47,220 nt of DNA from an uncultured Alphaproteobacteria bacterium (GCA_903874955.1 CAIQTY010000005.1:1-47220), one strand, 5' to 3'. Counted from the stretch's first letter, positions 8,434 through 17,242 are shown. A program made the numbers and translations. Notes: generated by a model not told the origin, from the sequence alone.

Positions 8434-8762
8434 ATAATTACAACTTGAATGAGCGCCAAAAGAATCGAAGCTGAAGCTGCATCCTTCACAAATTCAATTG
8501 CTACATCATGTTCTGTAGTTAATCTATCAGCAAGCTTTTCTATGGCGCTATTCAACAATTCAAGGCACGGAATTATTAAGTAACTTGCCATCATGACCAT
8601 CTTTCGAACAGGGCTACAGGGTAATAAAATAAGCAAAATAATTAAAATTGGTATGGCGACAATTTCTATTTGAAAAGAATATTCCCTTTTAAATGTTGCT
8701 TTCAGGCCATTACAAGAATATTTAAAACTATTCTTAAATTTTTTAATCATGCCGGTTACCAT
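8409..8762 (-). CDS. dgkA: Diacylglycerol kinase (prokaryotic, DgkA type)
   Basis: The 117-residue protein is the usual size of DgkA, with three membrane spans and the core ELLNSAIEKLADRLTTEHD followed by VKDAASASILLAL, which carries the Glu, Asn, Asp and Lys residues of the shared active site. It phosphorylates diacylglycerol to phosphatidic acid at the inner membrane so that the lipid re-enters phospholipid synthesis. The 3' end overlaps the following phosphoethanolamine transferase gene, which generates diacylglycerol, so the operon pairs producer and recycler. A second in-frame ATG at 8750 is an alternative start; neither has a strong ribosome binding site. Confidence 0.93.
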   Translation of the reverse strand: MVTGMIKKFKNSFKYSCNGLKATFKREYSFQIEIVAIPILIILLILLPCSPVRKMVMMASYLIIPCLELLNSAIEKLADRLTTEHDVAIEFVKDAASASILLALIQVVIIWIGCLCF

Positions 8763-8809
8763 TTGTTTACTTAGGCTCTGCTAAATTTTCTATAGAGTAG
8801 CAAGTTTTT

Positions 8810-9253
8810 GTGCATTTAGTGAGTCGACTTTTAGTTTCTTTGCAAAAAATGCTGCGCGTTAATAACCATAGGATTGAAGAGTTATATCTGCAAATTTCTC
8901 TGATTAATGAACAAATTGACGTAAGGCTTAGAGAAATTGAAAAAAATACTCGTTACATTAATACAGAGCGTTTAATTGCATCAGTTAATATTACAGGTTG
9001 CGGTACTCTCGATGCTTTTGTTATGCAAAGAACTTCTCAAAATATAAAGTATGCATCAGAAAATGAAGATTTAAAAAAAACAATGAAAGAAATTCAAGAG
9101 CAGTTATTTTTGGCTTATAGCGAACAAAAAAAACTCGAGAAAATTCAAGAGAATGAGCAAAGGCGTATTGATTTTGAGAGTATGCGCAAAGAAGTGATAG
9201 AGCTAGATGAAATAGCGTCACATATATATTTATCAAAATTGACTAAAATTTAA
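8810..9253 (+). CDS. fliJ: FliJ-like flagellar export chaperone/ATPase-complex protein
   Basis: The 147-residue protein is predicted to be nearly all coiled coil, the length and shape of FliJ. The end (EQKKLEKIQENEQRRIDFES.. then VIELDEIA) matches the FliJ pattern of a Glu/Lys/Arg-rich helix ending in ELDE.A. FliJ forms the stalk in the FliI-ring ATPase of flagellar protein export. Sequence conservation in this family is weak, so the call leans on composition and on fliX lying 0.9 kb away. The start is taken as GTG; a second in-frame GTG lies nine bases on. No other export genes are adjacent. Confidence 0.6.
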   Translation: MHLVSRLLVSLQKMLRVNNHRIEELYLQISLINEQIDVRLREIEKNTRYINTERLIASVNITGCGTLDAFVMQRTSQNIKYASENEDLKKTMKEIQEQLFLAYSEQKKLEKIQENEQRRIDFESMRKEVIELDEIASHIYLSKLTKI

Positions 9254-9322
9254 ATAATATTTAAGATAATTATGTAATGCTTTACATATAGAAATTTTCA
9301 AGCAATTAATGAAAGGAATTTT

Positions 9323-9994
9323 ATGAATAAGTATCTGGCGGAAAGTTTTGGCACTGCATTTTTGGTAATTATCGGATGTGGCAGCGCTGTTTTAGCGGGC
9401 TCACATATTGGATTTTTAGGGGTATCTCTATCATTCGGTTTTGCGTTATTACTTCTTGCGTACTTATTGGGGCCAATTTCAGGCTGTCACCTTAATCCAG
9501 CTGTAACCTTGTGTTTATTTATTACAAAAAAATTCCCTGGGTCTGATGTGTTACCTTATATTGTAGCTCAGATTATAGGTGGTATAGTTGGGGGGTATTA
9601 TTTGTTCTATATAGCCCATGGTCAGCCAGGTTTTAGTTTAGATGCGGGTTTTGCTTGCAACGGTTTTGGTGAACATTCACCAGGCGGATATTCTATGGCC
9701 AGTTGTTTCCTTACAGAAGTTCTTATGACAGAGATTTTATTGTTAGCTGTTCTTGCGACGACTCGTCAAAAATTTTCTACAGAATTTACAGGAATATTTG
9801 TAGGATTAACACTTGCAGCAGTTCACCTGGTTAGTATTCCGGTGACAAATACTTCAGTTAACTTTGCTCGAAGTGTTGGTGTTGCTGTAGTTCATGGTGG
9901 TTGGGCTATCCATCAACTTTGGTTGTTCGCGGCAGCACAAGTGGTTGCAGTTATTTTTGCAATTATAGTTTGGAAGCTAATCGAAACGAAGTAA
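9323..9994 (+). CDS. aqpZ: Aquaporin Z-like water channel with an altered second NPA motif
   Basis: The 223-residue protein has six spans and two half-helices of the MIP family and resembles AqpZ closely, including GEHSPGGYSM and IPVTNTSVN. The first signature is intact (HLNPAVT, residues 56-62). The second reads NFA (180-182) rather than NPA, directly before Arg183. The AqpZ selectivity-filter residues appear kept: Phe38, His168, Thr177 and Arg183. The protein should conduct water across the inner membrane; the Pro-to-Phe change in the second half-helix is unusual and could alter or block conduction. A good AAGGA ribosome binding site precedes the ATG. It stands alone between two flagellar genes. 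Confidence 0.92.
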   Translation: MNKYLAESFGTAFLVIIGCGSAVLAGSHIGFLGVSLSFGFALLLLAYLLGPISGCHLNPAVTLCLFITKKFPGSDVLPYIVAQIIGGIVGGYYLFYIAHGQPGFSLDAGFACNGFGEHSPGGYSMASCFLTEVLMTEILLLAVLATTRQKFSTEFTGIFVGLTLAAVHLVSIPVTNTSVNFARSVGVAVVHGGWAIHQLWLFAAAQVVAVIFAIIVWKLIETK

Positions 9995-10127
9995 TTTTCC
10001 AGGTGGTATTAATGGCTGAAGTTAAAAGCTTCTCCCATTGATATTACTGGGATAACCAAGTGTACTTTCTAATTTATCTTAAACTGAAATCGTTAAATTC
10101 TAATGATCTACCAAAAGTTAAAAAAAT

Positions 10128-10541
10128 CTAAACGGCTTTCTCTAGCTTGGCCAATTCAACTTTGGCTCTTGTTTCCACTTCTAGAAGTAGAGATTGTAGG
10201 GGCTCTTCGGTTATAGTTTTACTATAGCCTTCTAGAAGATTTGCGATGTTTTCTAATATATTTTTTGAAATTTTTCCACTAATGATGCCAACACGTAAAT
10301 ACTCAAGTTGTTTTAAAATTTCTTCACTCTTATTCAAAGCCTGCTTACGCTCTTTGCGCCGTTGATCAAGGTTGAGAAACAGAGCATCAATAGGCGTTAG
10401 CATTATCCCCGGAGAAGATTTCGCTTGAATTTGTTCGCTAGCTTCATCAAGCGAAAATTTCTGCTTTTTTTCACCCGGCTTTTCAGCCTTTTTTGCCGTT
10501 GTTGCTTGAATGCTTTGAGTAATGACCTTAGTTATTTCCAT
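10128..10541 (-). CDS. fliX: FliX-like flagellar assembly regulator
   Basis: The 137-residue protein matches FliX of alphaproteobacteria in length and layout: a low-complexity N-terminus, then a segment ..TPIDALFLNLDQRRKERKQ.. (about 48-68), helices with LEYLRVGIISGKIS, and a final ..LLLEVETRAKVELAKLE (about 118-134), whose R-A-x-V-E-L-A-K-L ending is typical. In Caulobacter FliX works with FlbD to tie class II flagellar assembly to late gene expression and helps P-ring assembly. The family is restricted to alphaproteobacteria, so this gene is also evidence on the host. flgI, its usual neighbour, is absent. Confidence 0.8.
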   Translation of the reverse strand: MEITKVITQSIQATTAKKAEKPGEKKQKFSLDEASEQIQAKSSPGIMLTPIDALFLNLDQRRKERKQALNKSEEILKQLEYLRVGIISGKISKNILENIANLLEGYSKTITEEPLQSLLLEVETRAKVELAKLEKAV

Positions 10542-10745
10542 ATGGGGTTTTTAAAAAGCGCATTGATACATTGTATATGGTAAAAAGGTTATTTGTAAAA
10601 TTAACAATTCTAACAATTACTTACGTTGAATTAAAAATATTTAAATAGGGGTTTTTGTTATTTTAGTGCTCTCGTCACATTCAAAAAATAAACGAGATTA
10701 AATTTTTATCTATAGCTATACTGCAGTCAAAAAAAGAGAAAAAAT

Positions 10746-12173
10746 ATGGATAAAATAACTATTTTTTGGTTTAGGCAAGATCTGAGATTAGGTGATAATC
10801 CAGGACTTTATCAAGCTGCAAAAAATGGTTTGGTTTTGCCAATTTACATTCAAGATGATGCTAGCCAAGGTGAATTCAAAGTCGGAGCAGCAGCTCGTTG
10901 GTGGTTGCACCATAGTTTGGATAAGTTGAACATAAGTTTAGATGGAATGCTAAACATCTATGTAGGTGAAGCTAAAAATATTATCCAAAAATTAGTTGAG
11001 CAATATTCAGTAAGAACAGTTTACTGGAATAGATCTTATGAACCTTGGCGCATACGCGACGATTCTGCAATTAAAGCGATGCTTAAGGATATTAACATTG
11101 ATTGTAAAAGCTTTAATGGATCTCTACTTTGGGAGCCATGGGAAATTTTAAAAAAAGATGATACTCCATACAAGGTGTTTACTCCGTTTTATAGAAGAGG
11201 ATGCTTAGAGTCAAAACCACCAAGGGTTCCTTTGCCAGCTCCTGAAAATATTGAATTATTTAAAGATCAATCAAATCACACCATTCTTGAAAACTTAAAT
11301 TTATTACCTTCTAACCCTTGGCATAAAACCATGGATTTAACTTGGAAAATCGGAGAACAGGCGGCAAAAAATAGGCTTACAGAATTTTTAAAGCGCGGGT
11401 TACAGGGCTATAAAGAAGGGCGAAACTTTCCAATTTTAAAAAATGTCTCAAGACTTTCCCCTCATTTGCACTTTGGAGAAATTTCCCCTAATCAAGTTTG
11501 GCATGCCGCACAAACTAAATTCCCTATAGAAAATTTTGAAAAAGATTTGGATCACTTTCTTAGTGAATTGGGATGGAGGGAATTTTCCCATTATCTGCTT
11601 TATCATTTTCCAAGTTTACATACTGAAAACTTTCAAGAAAAATTTAATCTGTTTCCTTGGCAAGAAAATGCAACGTATCTAAAGGCTTGGCAAGCGGGTG
11701 AAACGGGTTATCCTATCGTAGATGCTGGTATGCGTGAACTCTGGTTGACTGGTTATATGCATAACCGGGTGCGAATGATAGTGGGATCTTTCTTGGTGAA
11801 AAATCTCCTGATTCATTGGCGCCATGGCAGAGATTGGTTCTGGGATTGTTTGGTGGATGCAGATCTTGCAAATAATAGTGCAGGGTGGCAATGGATAGCT
11901 GGATCAGGGGCTGACGCTGCGCCTTATTTCAGAATTTTTAATCCTATCACTCAAGGAGAAAAATTTGATCCGCAGGGTGAGTATACTCGAAAATTTGTGC
12001 CTGAAATAAGTCAATTGCCTGACCAATATTTGTATAAACCTTGGGAAGCTCCAGAGCATGTCTTAAAAAAAGCTGGAATTATTTTGGGGAAAACTTACCC
12101 TCGTCCTATTGTTAGTCTTGAAGATTCAAGAAATATGGCGCTAGAGGCTTTTAAATGCATGAAAGAAAGATAA
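10746..12173 (+). CDS. phrB: Deoxyribodipyrimidine photolyase (class I CPD photolyase)
   Basis: The 475-residue protein has an N-terminal antenna-binding Rossmann domain (FWFRQDLRLGDNPGL, residues 6-20) and a C-terminal FAD-binding domain. The FAD and DNA-contact motifs are clear: SRLSPHLHFGEISP, ELGWREF, GYPIVDAGMRELW, MHNRVRM and DADLANNSAGWQW, with the tryptophans used for photoreduction in place. It repairs cyclobutane pyrimidine dimers in UV-damaged DNA using blue light and reduced FADH. It ends two bases before the stop of the convergent RodZ-like gene. A light-dependent repair gene suggests that the host, or the bacterium in a free phase, meets light. Confidence 0.96.
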   Translation: MDKITIFWFRQDLRLGDNPGLYQAAKNGLVLPIYIQDDASQGEFKVGAAARWWLHHSLDKLNISLDGMLNIYVGEAKNIIQKLVEQYSVRTVYWNRSYEPWRIRDDSAIKAMLKDINIDCKSFNGSLLWEPWEILKKDDTPYKVFTPFYRRGCLESKPPRVPLPAPENIELFKDQSNHTILENLNLLPSNPWHKTMDLTWKIGEQAAKNRLTEFLKRGLQGYKEGRNFPILKNVSRLSPHLHFGEISPNQVWHAAQTKFPIENFEKDLDHFLSELGWREFSHYLLYHFPSLHTENFQEKFNLFPWQENATYLKAWQAGETGYPIVDAGMRELWLTGYMHNRVRMIVGSFLVKNLLIHWRHGRDWFWDCLVDADLANNSAGWQWIAGSGADAAPYFRIFNPITQGEKFDPQGEYTRKFVPEISQLPDQYLYKPWEAPEHVLKKAGIILGKTYPRPIVSLEDSRNMALEAFKCMKER

Positions 12174-12175
12174 AT

Positions 12176-12646
12176 CTACAAAGAAGCGTTTGAACTTGTG
12201 TTCGGCCAATTGATATGGACTTGTTCTCCATCGAGAAAGAAATAGGCAGCAATACAACAAACGGTCAGGATAAAGATTCCTATTAACACCATGCTACTTG
12301 GAACGAACCTGTTGGCTATGAAATGTTGTTCGTCTCCTACTGAGGGTAGATTAACCGGACTAAAAAAATTCTCGTCTTTTAGACGGTCAATAATAGCAAC
12401 TTGATCAAGGCCCAAAAACGCTGCATAGGAACGAATAAAGCCAACTGTGTAGACACCTCCAGGAAGACTTTCGAACCGTTCTTGCTCGATTGCTTCTAAA
12501 AAAACCTTGCGAATTTTTAATTGCTCTGAAACCAGATCAAGGCTTTTTTTCTGTCTTAGGCGCTCTTGCCTTAAAATCGTTCCAAGCGTTTTAGGTAATG
12601 CGTCTCTTTCAAGATTATCTGTAACCATCACTGATGCAACGCCCAT
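12176..12646 (-). CDS. RodZ-like protein: helix-turn-helix domain plus transmembrane segment
   Basis: From the ATG at 12646 the protein has 156 residues: an Xre/HTH_25-type domain (LGTILRQERLRQKKSLDLVS through FIRSYAAFLGLD), a linker, and one membrane span (VLIGIFILTVCCIAAYFF) with a short periplasmic tail. This is the N-terminal layout of RodZ, which binds MreB and anchors the rod-shape machinery; the periplasmic beta domain of RodZ is missing, so the protein is short. The frame is open upstream to a GTG at 12685, but AGG about 8 bases before 12646 favours that start. Confidence 0.68.
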   Translation of the reverse strand: MGVASVMVTDNLERDALPKTLGTILRQERLRQKKSLDLVSEQLKIRKVFLEAIEQERFESLPGGVYTVGFIRSYAAFLGLDQVAIIDRLKDENFFSPVNLPSVGDEQHFIANRFVPSSMVLIGIFILTVCCIAAYFFLDGEQVHINWPNTSSNASL

Positions 12647-12894
12647 AACGTGACCTAGAAAATATCTTATATTCAAGTAAAGCACGTTTTTTATGAGCAG
12701 CCAATGAAATTCTTAACAATTTTTTAACTTTTATGAGATATCAGGTATCAAACCAAATAGTAATGTCTTGTTTTAACAAATCAATAATAAGTTAGAGCGT
12801 TTCTATCTTACATCTACCTGAGGTTATCATATGAACTTATACAGGTGCATATCTTATTATTTTCTTTTCGGTAAAATCATGGTAGCTTTCAAAT

Positions 12895-12983
12895 GAAGGT
12901 TGCCCGGGCAAGTGCCGCGCTAACCCGGTCAGGTTCGGAAGAAAGCAGCCGTAACGATTGGTAATTGGGTCGGTGCAATCTTC
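12895..12983 (+). ncRNA. ffs: Signal recognition particle RNA, small bacterial (4.5S) type
   Basis: The conserved apical motif GGTCAGGTTCGGAAGAAAGC with a GGAA tetraloop and asymmetric A-rich loop sits at about 12927-12950. The ends pair over the full length: GAAGGTTGC at 12895-12903 with GCAATCTTC at 12975-12983 (one G-U). This 89-base hairpin is the RNA that binds Ffh for co-translational targeting of membrane proteins. Position directly before dnaX is common in alphaproteobacteria. The exact ends are inferred from pairing. Confidence 0.92.
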
Positions 12984-12987
12984 ACTA

Positions 12988-14538
12988 ATGGAAAAAAGTA
13001 TGTCGTATCGCGTTTTAGCCCGTAAATATAGACCTCAAAATCTTGAAGAATTGGTTGGTCAAGAAAATTTAGTAAAAAGCCTTAAAAATGCTTTTGAAAC
13101 CGGTCGTATACCTCATGCTATCTTGCTACACGGAATCCGCGGAGTTGGCAAAACAACAACCGCTCGTATTATTGCAAAAAGTCTCAATTGTTTAGGCGCA
13201 GATGGAACACTGCAACACCCCCAAATAACTCCTTGCGATATCTGTTTATCCTGCAGAGGCATATTGAATGATCGCCATATGGATGTGGTTGAAATCGACG
13301 CAGCAAGTCATACTGGTGTTGATGACATGCGTGAGCTTACTGAATCATCAAAATATAAAGCTGTTCAGGGCCGCTATAAGATTTTCATCATCGATGAAGT
13401 TCATATGCTTTCAAAATCAGCATTTAATGCACTTTTGAAAACGCTAGAAGAACCTCCACCTCACGTAAAATTTATCTTTGCGACGACAGAAATCAAGAAA
13501 ATCCCGGATACTATCTTATCGCGTTGTATGCGTTTTGATTTGGCTACGATGCAACCGGCAAAAGTGATAAACCATTTGCAGCATGTTTTGCAGCAAGAAG
13601 ATATTATTGCAGAAGTTGACGCCCTAGCGATAATTTCCAGGGCTGCCGATGGATCGATGCGAGATGCCTTAAGCCTGCTGGATCAAGCGATTATGCTAAG
13701 TGGCGTCGATAGCGTTAGTGCAAAAACCGTTCAAGAGATGCTAGGCCTTAGCAATAAAGATGCCTTGTTCGATGTGTTTGAATCAATTTTTAATGGCAAC
13801 GTGCAACAGGCTATAAAAAATCTTCACATCATTTATAACAACGGTGGTAATCCTTTGTTAATCGCACAAGACTTGATAGAGATTTTATATTGGGTTATTT
13901 GCATGAAGAATGTCCCTTCTCTTGTAAAAGATGTGGGCTGGCCAGAAGCTGATCGCCAAAAAGGTCAATCTCTCACTAATTTAATTCCAACGAGTGTCTT
14001 GATGCAAAGTTGGGACTTGATGCAAAAATCTTATGATGATGTCAAAACGAGTCATCAACCATCACAAGCACTTGATGTTGCTGTAATGCGCCTGGCATTT
14101 GTGAAAGATATTTTGGCGAATCCTTCAAGTGCTTCTGGTAGCCATAATGTTGAAACGCCATCTATAGCAGGGAATATTGGCCGTGCTTCAATGCCACAAA
14201 CATTTGAAGCTATGGCGGAACTTTTTTTATACGCAAAAGAAGGGCTCCTGCATGGACATATACTCCATGATGTGCATCTCATTTCCTATAAACCTGGCCA
14301 TTTAGTTTGTGGACTTGGCACGCGTGCCCCTAAGAATTTTACGAAGCTTTTGAAAGACGCATGTGAACGTATTACAAAGCAGCCCTGGGAAATTGAGATC
14401 CGCCAGGACACACATAATCCAACAATTATCCAAGCTAAAGCTATAGAACGGGAAAATCTAAAGCAACAGGCTCTTAACCACCCGCTTATCAAAGAAATTT
14501 TGCATAGTTTCCCTGATGCAAAAGTGACGATCAATTAG
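12988..14538 (+). CDS. dnaX: DNA polymerase III subunits gamma and tau
   Basis: The 516-residue protein starts SYRVLARKYRPQNLEELVGQ, the standard DnaX opening, followed by Walker A GIRGVGKT (49-56), a zinc-binding Cys cluster (CLG..CDICLSCRG), IIDEVHML (Walker B) and the sensor segment LSRCMRFDL. It is the clamp-loader ATPase that loads the beta clamp and, as tau, couples polymerase and helicase. Upstream ATG 12958 is excluded because it lies inside the SRP RNA; 12988 and 13000 both remain possible. The C-terminal tau region is fairly short. I found no obvious A-AAA-AAG slippery site for gamma. ybaB follows after nine bases. Confidence 0.96.
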   Translation: MEKSMSYRVLARKYRPQNLEELVGQENLVKSLKNAFETGRIPHAILLHGIRGVGKTTTARIIAKSLNCLGADGTLQHPQITPCDICLSCRGILNDRHMDVVEIDAASHTGVDDMRELTESSKYKAVQGRYKIFIIDEVHMLSKSAFNALLKTLEEPPPHVKFIFATTEIKKIPDTILSRCMRFDLATMQPAKVINHLQHVLQQEDIIAEVDALAIISRAADGSMRDALSLLDQAIMLSGVDSVSAKTVQEMLGLSNKDALFDVFESIFNGNVQQAIKNLHIIYNNGGNPLLIAQDLIEILYWVICMKNVPSLVKDVGWPEADRQKGQSLTNLIPTSVLMQSWDLMQKSYDDVKTSHQPSQALDVAVMRLAFVKDILANPSSASGSHNVETPSIAGNIGRASMPQTFEAMAELFLYAKEGLLHGHILHDVHLISYKPGHLVCGLGTRAPKNFTKLLKDACERITKQPWEIEIRQDTHNPTIIQAKAIERENLKQQALNHPLIKEILHSFPDAKVTIN

Positions 14539-14547
14539 GAGATATTT

Positions 14548-14868
14548 ATGACGAACATGAATCAACTGTTTAAACAAGCCCAGCAAATGCAGAAAAAAAT
14601 GCAGGAAATGCAAGAAAAAAGTGAATCTATCACTCAGGAAGGCACTGCAGGCGGAGGTATGGTTAAAGCCACGGTGAATGGTAAAGGCCAACTATTAGCT
14701 GTAAAAATTGATCCTTCAATCGTTAATAAAGATGACGTTGAAATGATAGAAGATTTAGTTATTGCTTCTTTTAACGATGCTAAAAGTAAAATTGATGAGC
14801 GCATCGGTGCCGAGATGTCCAGCATCACAGGTGGTTTAAATATTCCTGGATTGAAACTTCCTTTTTGA
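14548..14868 (+). CDS. ybaB: YbaB/EbfC nucleoid-associated protein
   Basis: The 106-residue protein has the family layout: an N-terminal Met/Gln-rich helix (LFKQAQQMQKKMQEMQEK), a beta core with GMVKATVNGKGQLLAVKIDPS, and a C-terminal helix through NDAKSKIDE. YbaB dimers bind DNA and contribute to nucleoid organisation; the gene is nearly always found next to dnaX. A strong AGGAG site precedes the ATG. recR, which usually comes third in dnaX-ybaB-recR, is not here; a convergent transporter follows instead. Confidence 0.95.
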   Translation: MTNMNQLFKQAQQMQKKMQEMQEKSESITQEGTAGGGMVKATVNGKGQLLAVKIDPSIVNKDDVEMIEDLVIASFNDAKSKIDERIGAEMSSITGGLNIPGLKLPF

Positions 14869-14882
14869 AATTTCCTCCAAAT

Positions 14883-14909
14883 AGCTACTTGTTTTTAAGA
14901 CAAGTAGCT
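14883..14909. terminator. Bidirectional terminator-like hairpin between ybaB and the convergent MFS gene
   Basis: AGCTACTTGT (14883-14892) and ACAAGTAGCT (14900-14909) form a perfect 10-bp stem with a 7-base loop, placed midway between two convergent stop codons. The U-tract after the stem is weak on both strands, so termination strength is uncertain. Confidence 0.7.
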
Positions 14910-14923
14910 TTCAACCTGTTTTG

Positions 14924-16168
14924 CTAGACAATGGCTTTTGAAGCATCAGAATTGGGCTGTGCTGATTTAAGTAAGTGTTTAGCTTTTATAATCAACAATA
15001 CACAAAAGAAACTACAACCGATCATCATTAATGCCAAAGGGTAGAGCGCTACTGATTCAAAAAGGTCAATGATTGAAATACAGATTGCGCCAGATAATAG
15101 TTCCATTGAACCTATAAGAGCAGCCGCACTTCCAGATCGATCTTTTTCCTGATCAAGCGCAAGCGTCCCAGCATTGCCAAATACAAAGGCAAATCCCATT
15201 CCTGCAGGGAATCTGAGCATAACAATTATCCAGGGAGACACAAAATCAAGCGCTTGCGCTATACACATTAATATCGCGGTTAAGAAGAATAAACCTAAAC
15301 CAATTTTTACTAATAATTTTAAGCCCACATGGTGCACTAAATACTGATTCAAGAATGTCCCTACAATATAAGCGCCCATTAATACGCCAAGAAATAAACC
15401 AAATGAACTAGGGGAAACATGATAATGATCCTGAAACAGGGGTGGTAAAAATGCCAATTCCGACCAAAACCAACCCAAACTTAAAATTTGTATACCAGCA
15501 AAACATAAAAAGAGTGGTCGTTTTAAAAAATACTTATACTCATCTCTAATGCCGCTAGAAAATTTTTTTCGTTTTTTTTCAGGTGAAAGCGTTTCTTTTC
15601 CAAACAAAATCATGGCGACTAAAAGGGCAACAGAAAAAAAGCCTAAAATATAAAAAATACTTTTCCAACCATACAAAGCGCCTATAAAACCACCGATAAT
15701 AGGAGCAAAAGTTGGAGATAAAGCAATAACACTTTGCATACGTGAGAACATCTCGGCGCTTTTAGGACCTCCTTCGTACAGATCGCGCACGACGGCAACT
15801 CCAACTGAGAAGGCGACTCCACCACCTAAACCTTGAAAAAAACGGTATATGAGCAGCTGTTCTATATTTGTGGCAAAGCCACAAGCAAAGCTAGCCAGGG
15901 TAAAGATACACAAGCCGCCTATGATGACCGGTCTGCGGCCAATTGCATCAGATAGACTTCCATAGTACAAACCGGAAAATGCCAGGCTAACCAAATTAAT
16001 ACTGATTGTAGCGCCAGTCCATGATTCACCAACTTTAAAAGCATGACCAATTTCAGGCAGCACCGGAATGTACAAATCAGAGGCCATATCAACAAGGGCC
16101 ACCAGGACAGCCATTAGACAAAACATCAAAGATGAATGGGGCTTTTTAAATTTAGATAGTTGCCTCAA
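14924..16168 (-). CDS. Bcr/CflA-family MFS drug-efflux transporter
   Basis: The 414-residue protein has 12 predicted spans and the family signatures: DLYIPVLPEIG in the first span, the loop GSLSDAIGRRPVIIGG (MFS motif A) and RFFQGLGGGVAFSVGVAVVRDLYEG, the drug:proton antiporter motif C region. Relatives export bicyclomycin, sulfonamides, chloramphenicol or dipeptides by proton antiport; the substrate is unknown here. The frame begins at a TTG; an internal ATG 15 codons on (16123) would cut into the first span, so the TTG is preferred but uncertain. Confidence 0.9.
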   Translation of the reverse strand: MRQLSKFKKPHSSLMFCLMAVLVALVDMASDLYIPVLPEIGHAFKVGESWTGATISINLVSLAFSGLYYGSLSDAIGRRPVIIGGLCIFTLASFACGFATNIEQLLIYRFFQGLGGGVAFSVGVAVVRDLYEGGPKSAEMFSRMQSVIALSPTFAPIIGGFIGALYGWKSIFYILGFFSVALLVAMILFGKETLSPEKKRKKFSSGIRDEYKYFLKRPLFLCFAGIQILSLGWFWSELAFLPPLFQDHYHVSPSSFGLFLGVLMGAYIVGTFLNQYLVHHVGLKLLVKIGLGLFFLTAILMCIAQALDFVSPWIIVMLRFPAGMGFAFVFGNAGTLALDQEKDRSGSAAALIGSMELLSGAICISIIDLFESVALYPLALMMIGCSFFCVLLIIKAKHLLKSAQPNSDASKAIV

Positions 16169-16333
16169 ATTGGCGAGCTCGGATAAATTAATTCTATATA
16201 TATATAGAAATTCTTAAGGTTTTGTGCAAGTCTTCTGCAAAAATATCAATCCTGATATGATTTTTTGATAATTATCAATATTTAAGTTTTTGTTTTATTG
16301 TTACTTTATAAAATCTTTAATTACTTAGATTAA

Positions 16334-17242
16334 ATGCTAGCAATCCCATTTAAAGACATCTGCCTAGCAATCGGCATTGCATTGTGCTGGGCGTTTAATT
16401 TAGTCGTGATTAAATTGGCTATTAAAGGTATTTCGCCACTTACCTTTGGTTGTCTGCGTTTTGTTTTTGTTGCTTTTCCCTTGATATTTTTCATTAAACG
16501 ACCAAATATTCCGTTGAAAAAACTGATTCTGATTGGACTTGTTCTGGGAGTTTCAAAATTCGCCCTGATGTTTAAGGGGTTAGAAATGGGAATTAGTGTT
16601 GGAATGTGTGCTCTCACTCTTCAAACTCAGGTTATTTTTACAGCATTGTTTTCGTACATTTTTTTTCGTCATCGGCTATCCAAGCGTGAAATATTTGGCA
16701 TAGCGCTTGCCCTTTGCGGTGTGGGGATGTTGGGTGTTCAATCTGAAAATGTCTCGACCTTAACAGGATTTGTTTTGGTTCTTTCAAGCGCATTGTGTTG
16801 GGGATTATCAAATAACATTGCTAGCACTTTAAAGGGCGTCAATATGTTACAGCTAACCGTATGGATGAGTTTAGTTCCTCCTATTCCGTATTTTCTGTTA
16901 TCCCATTTTTGGGAAGGTCCTGAAGTCTTTATGCAATCCCTATATGCTTTCAGCACCAAGGAATTTGCCGCAACGGCTTATATAGTGATTATTGCAACCT
17001 TATTTGGTTTAACTGGTTGGACATGGTTAATGCGTCAACATAATCCAGCCAAAATTTCTATTTACGGTCTTCTTATTCCTGTTTTTTCTGTGTTTTTTGG
17101 TTGGCTGTGCTTAGACGAAAATCTAAGCACTCTTAGCTTTTTAGCATGCATGGTCGTTTTTTCAGGGCTGGTGATCAATCAATGGCCGCGTAAAATTATG
17201 AGCGCTGTCCCTCTTGAAACTCAGCAGAAACAAGCTGCTTAG
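16334..17242 (+). CDS. EamA-type drug/metabolite transporter (DMT superfamily)
   Basis: The 302-residue protein has ten predicted spans made of two EamA repeats (about 5-135 and 145-290), with ALCWAFNLVVIKLAI opening repeat 1 and SSALCWGLSNNIAS opening repeat 2. It resembles the E. coli EamA exporter of O-acetylserine/cysteine, but many DMT paralogues have other substrates, so only export of a small metabolite can be inferred. It reads divergently from the Bcr/CflA-like gene; the 165-base gap between them presumably holds both promoters. Confidence 0.88.
   Translation: MLAIPFKDICLAIGIALCWAFNLVVIKLAIKGISPLTFGCLRFVFVAFPLIFFIKRPNIPLKKLILIGLVLGVSKFALMFKGLEMGISVGMCALTLQTQVIFTALFSYIFFRHRLSKREIFGIALALCGVGMLGVQSENVSTLTGFVLVLSSALCWGLSNNIASTLKGVNMLQLTVWMSLVPPIPYFLLSHFWEGPEVFMQSLYAFSTKEFAATAYIVIIATLFGLTGWTWLMRQHNPAKISIYGLLIPVFSVFFGWLCLDENLSTLSFLACMVVFSGLVINQWPRKIMSAVPLETQQKQAA

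Noticed and set aside
12958..12987. Upstream ATG as the dnaX start
   Set aside because: It lies inside the SRP RNA hairpin, and the added residues are not part of the DnaX N-terminus.
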